The translations under genes and the position numbers were made by a program. Below are positions 55,932 through 56,118 of a stretch of 56,118 nt of DNA, in pieces. The number at the start of each line of letters is the position of its first letter. The first letter of the stretch is position 1. Below the pieces are notes generated by a model. It saw only the letters and a program-made list of their open reading frames with translations. It was not told the DNA's origin and ran no database searches. Source of the stretch: an uncultured Bacteroidales bacterium (GTDB taxonomy: Bacteria > Bacteroidota > Bacteroidia > Bacteroidales > CAIWKO01); NCBI GenBank assembly GCA_903913285.1, contig CAIWKO010000008.1, positions 1 through 56,118 of the forward strand, given 5' to 3'.

Positions 55932-55983
55932 ACCGAGTTATGGGTTCGCTGGCTATGACTTCGGTGTTGGTGGAGATTGTAGG
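55932..55983 (+). pseudogene. Fragment resembling the 3' end of ygiD
   Basis: 55940-55983 translates MGSLAMTSVLVEIVG and matches the ygiD end at 55130-55175 (MGSLSMTSVLVEGV) at the DNA level with a few substitutions and a 2-bp gap; similarity extends weakly upstream to 55932. There is no rest of the gene. It is either a partial duplication or the stub of a second ygiD-like gene, ending where the IS element starts. Confidence 0.7.
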
Positions 55984-56118
55984 CTTCCCTAAAAGTTGAC
56001 CATTTAAAATTAGAGTTCAACAAATCCGCTATTGCGGATGCGTTAGAAAAAACACTAATTTTAAACCTTAAATTAATTATGAAAAAGAGTCGATTCACAG
56101 AAACACAAATTGTGTTGA
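55978..56118 (+). mobile_element. Left end of an IS3-family insertion sequence (cut by window edge)
   Basis: The sequence changes at TGTAGGCTTCCCTAAAAGTTGACC, which has the TG start typical of IS3-family terminal repeats, about 100 bp before a transposase start codon. The other end lies outside the window, so the exact boundary and the target duplication cannot be seen. Confidence 0.65.
56079..56118 (+). CDS. IS3-family transposase OrfA, first 13 codons
   Basis: ATG 56079 opens MKKSRFTETQIVL, the characteristic start of IS3-family OrfA (MKKSRFTE.QI...LKE). OrfA carries the helix-turn-helix that binds the IS ends; OrfB with the DDE catalytic core would follow. The frame is still open at the window edge. 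Confidence 0.75.
   Translation, partial: MKKSRFTETQIVL

Overview
The window looks like chromosomal DNA of a Bacteroidota bacterium, probably an uncultured Bacteroidales-like lineage. The evidence is a gldH gene, three secreted proteins with type IX secretion (T9SS) sorting domains (two type A, one type B), an OstA-like protein, a rel-fur-purA gene order, general absence of Shine-Dalgarno sequences, and repeated TAnnTTTG promoter -7 boxes a short way upstream of start codons. No rRNA, tRNA or CRISPR array was seen. Most of the window is housekeeping chromosome. The accessory signals sit in the intergenic repeats and in two small AT-rich insertions on the right.

Layout. 1-1423: start of a truncated hypothetical gene, then about 1 kb of non-coding DNA rich in repeats (a 41-bp tandem array, a (CT)20 tract, palindromes). 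1424-15492 (minus): a purF-like gene, then a cell-envelope and replication cluster read from guaB through three periplasmic or outer-membrane foldase-type proteins (ppiD-like, a lipoprotein, surA), a MoxR ATPase, holB, ricT, gldH and PBP1A. 15611-17155 (minus): a T9SS type B surface protein. 17334-27729 (plus): tex, then rel, fur, purA, a PepSY-like repeat protein, an OstA/LptA-like protein and rsmE, ending at a bidirectional terminator. 27822-31794 (minus): a T9SS type A protein and a 959-residue sacsin/HSP90-like ATPase. 32172-33856: thiL, convergent with a small exported protein. 34186-40774 (minus): a TetR-led tripartite RND efflux operon. 40892-44860: lipB, divergent from lysS, then a radical SAM protein.

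44861-56118 is more mosaic: a 21-bp tandem array, a small lipoprotein, a YD-repeat protein whose first codons duplicate the start of the following cdd1-like gene, a 1148-residue BNR/PKD T9SS protein, an ECF sigma factor with a four-helix membrane partner, polA, and ygiD. It ends with an AT-rich unknown gene, a copy of the ygiD 3' end, and the left end of an IS3-family element cut by the window edge.

No complete multi-gene system of unknown type is visible. The observations most worth following are (i) three intergenic arrays with about 20.5/21-bp periodicity, one of them three phased palindromes between thiL and the sacsin-like ATPase; (ii) the chimeric YD-repeat/cdd1 junction; (iii) the cassette-like unknown gene between two copies of the ygiD end; and (iv) TACTTTTG boxes exactly 4 nt from the start codon at thiL and the tetR-type gene, which suggest leaderless transcripts.
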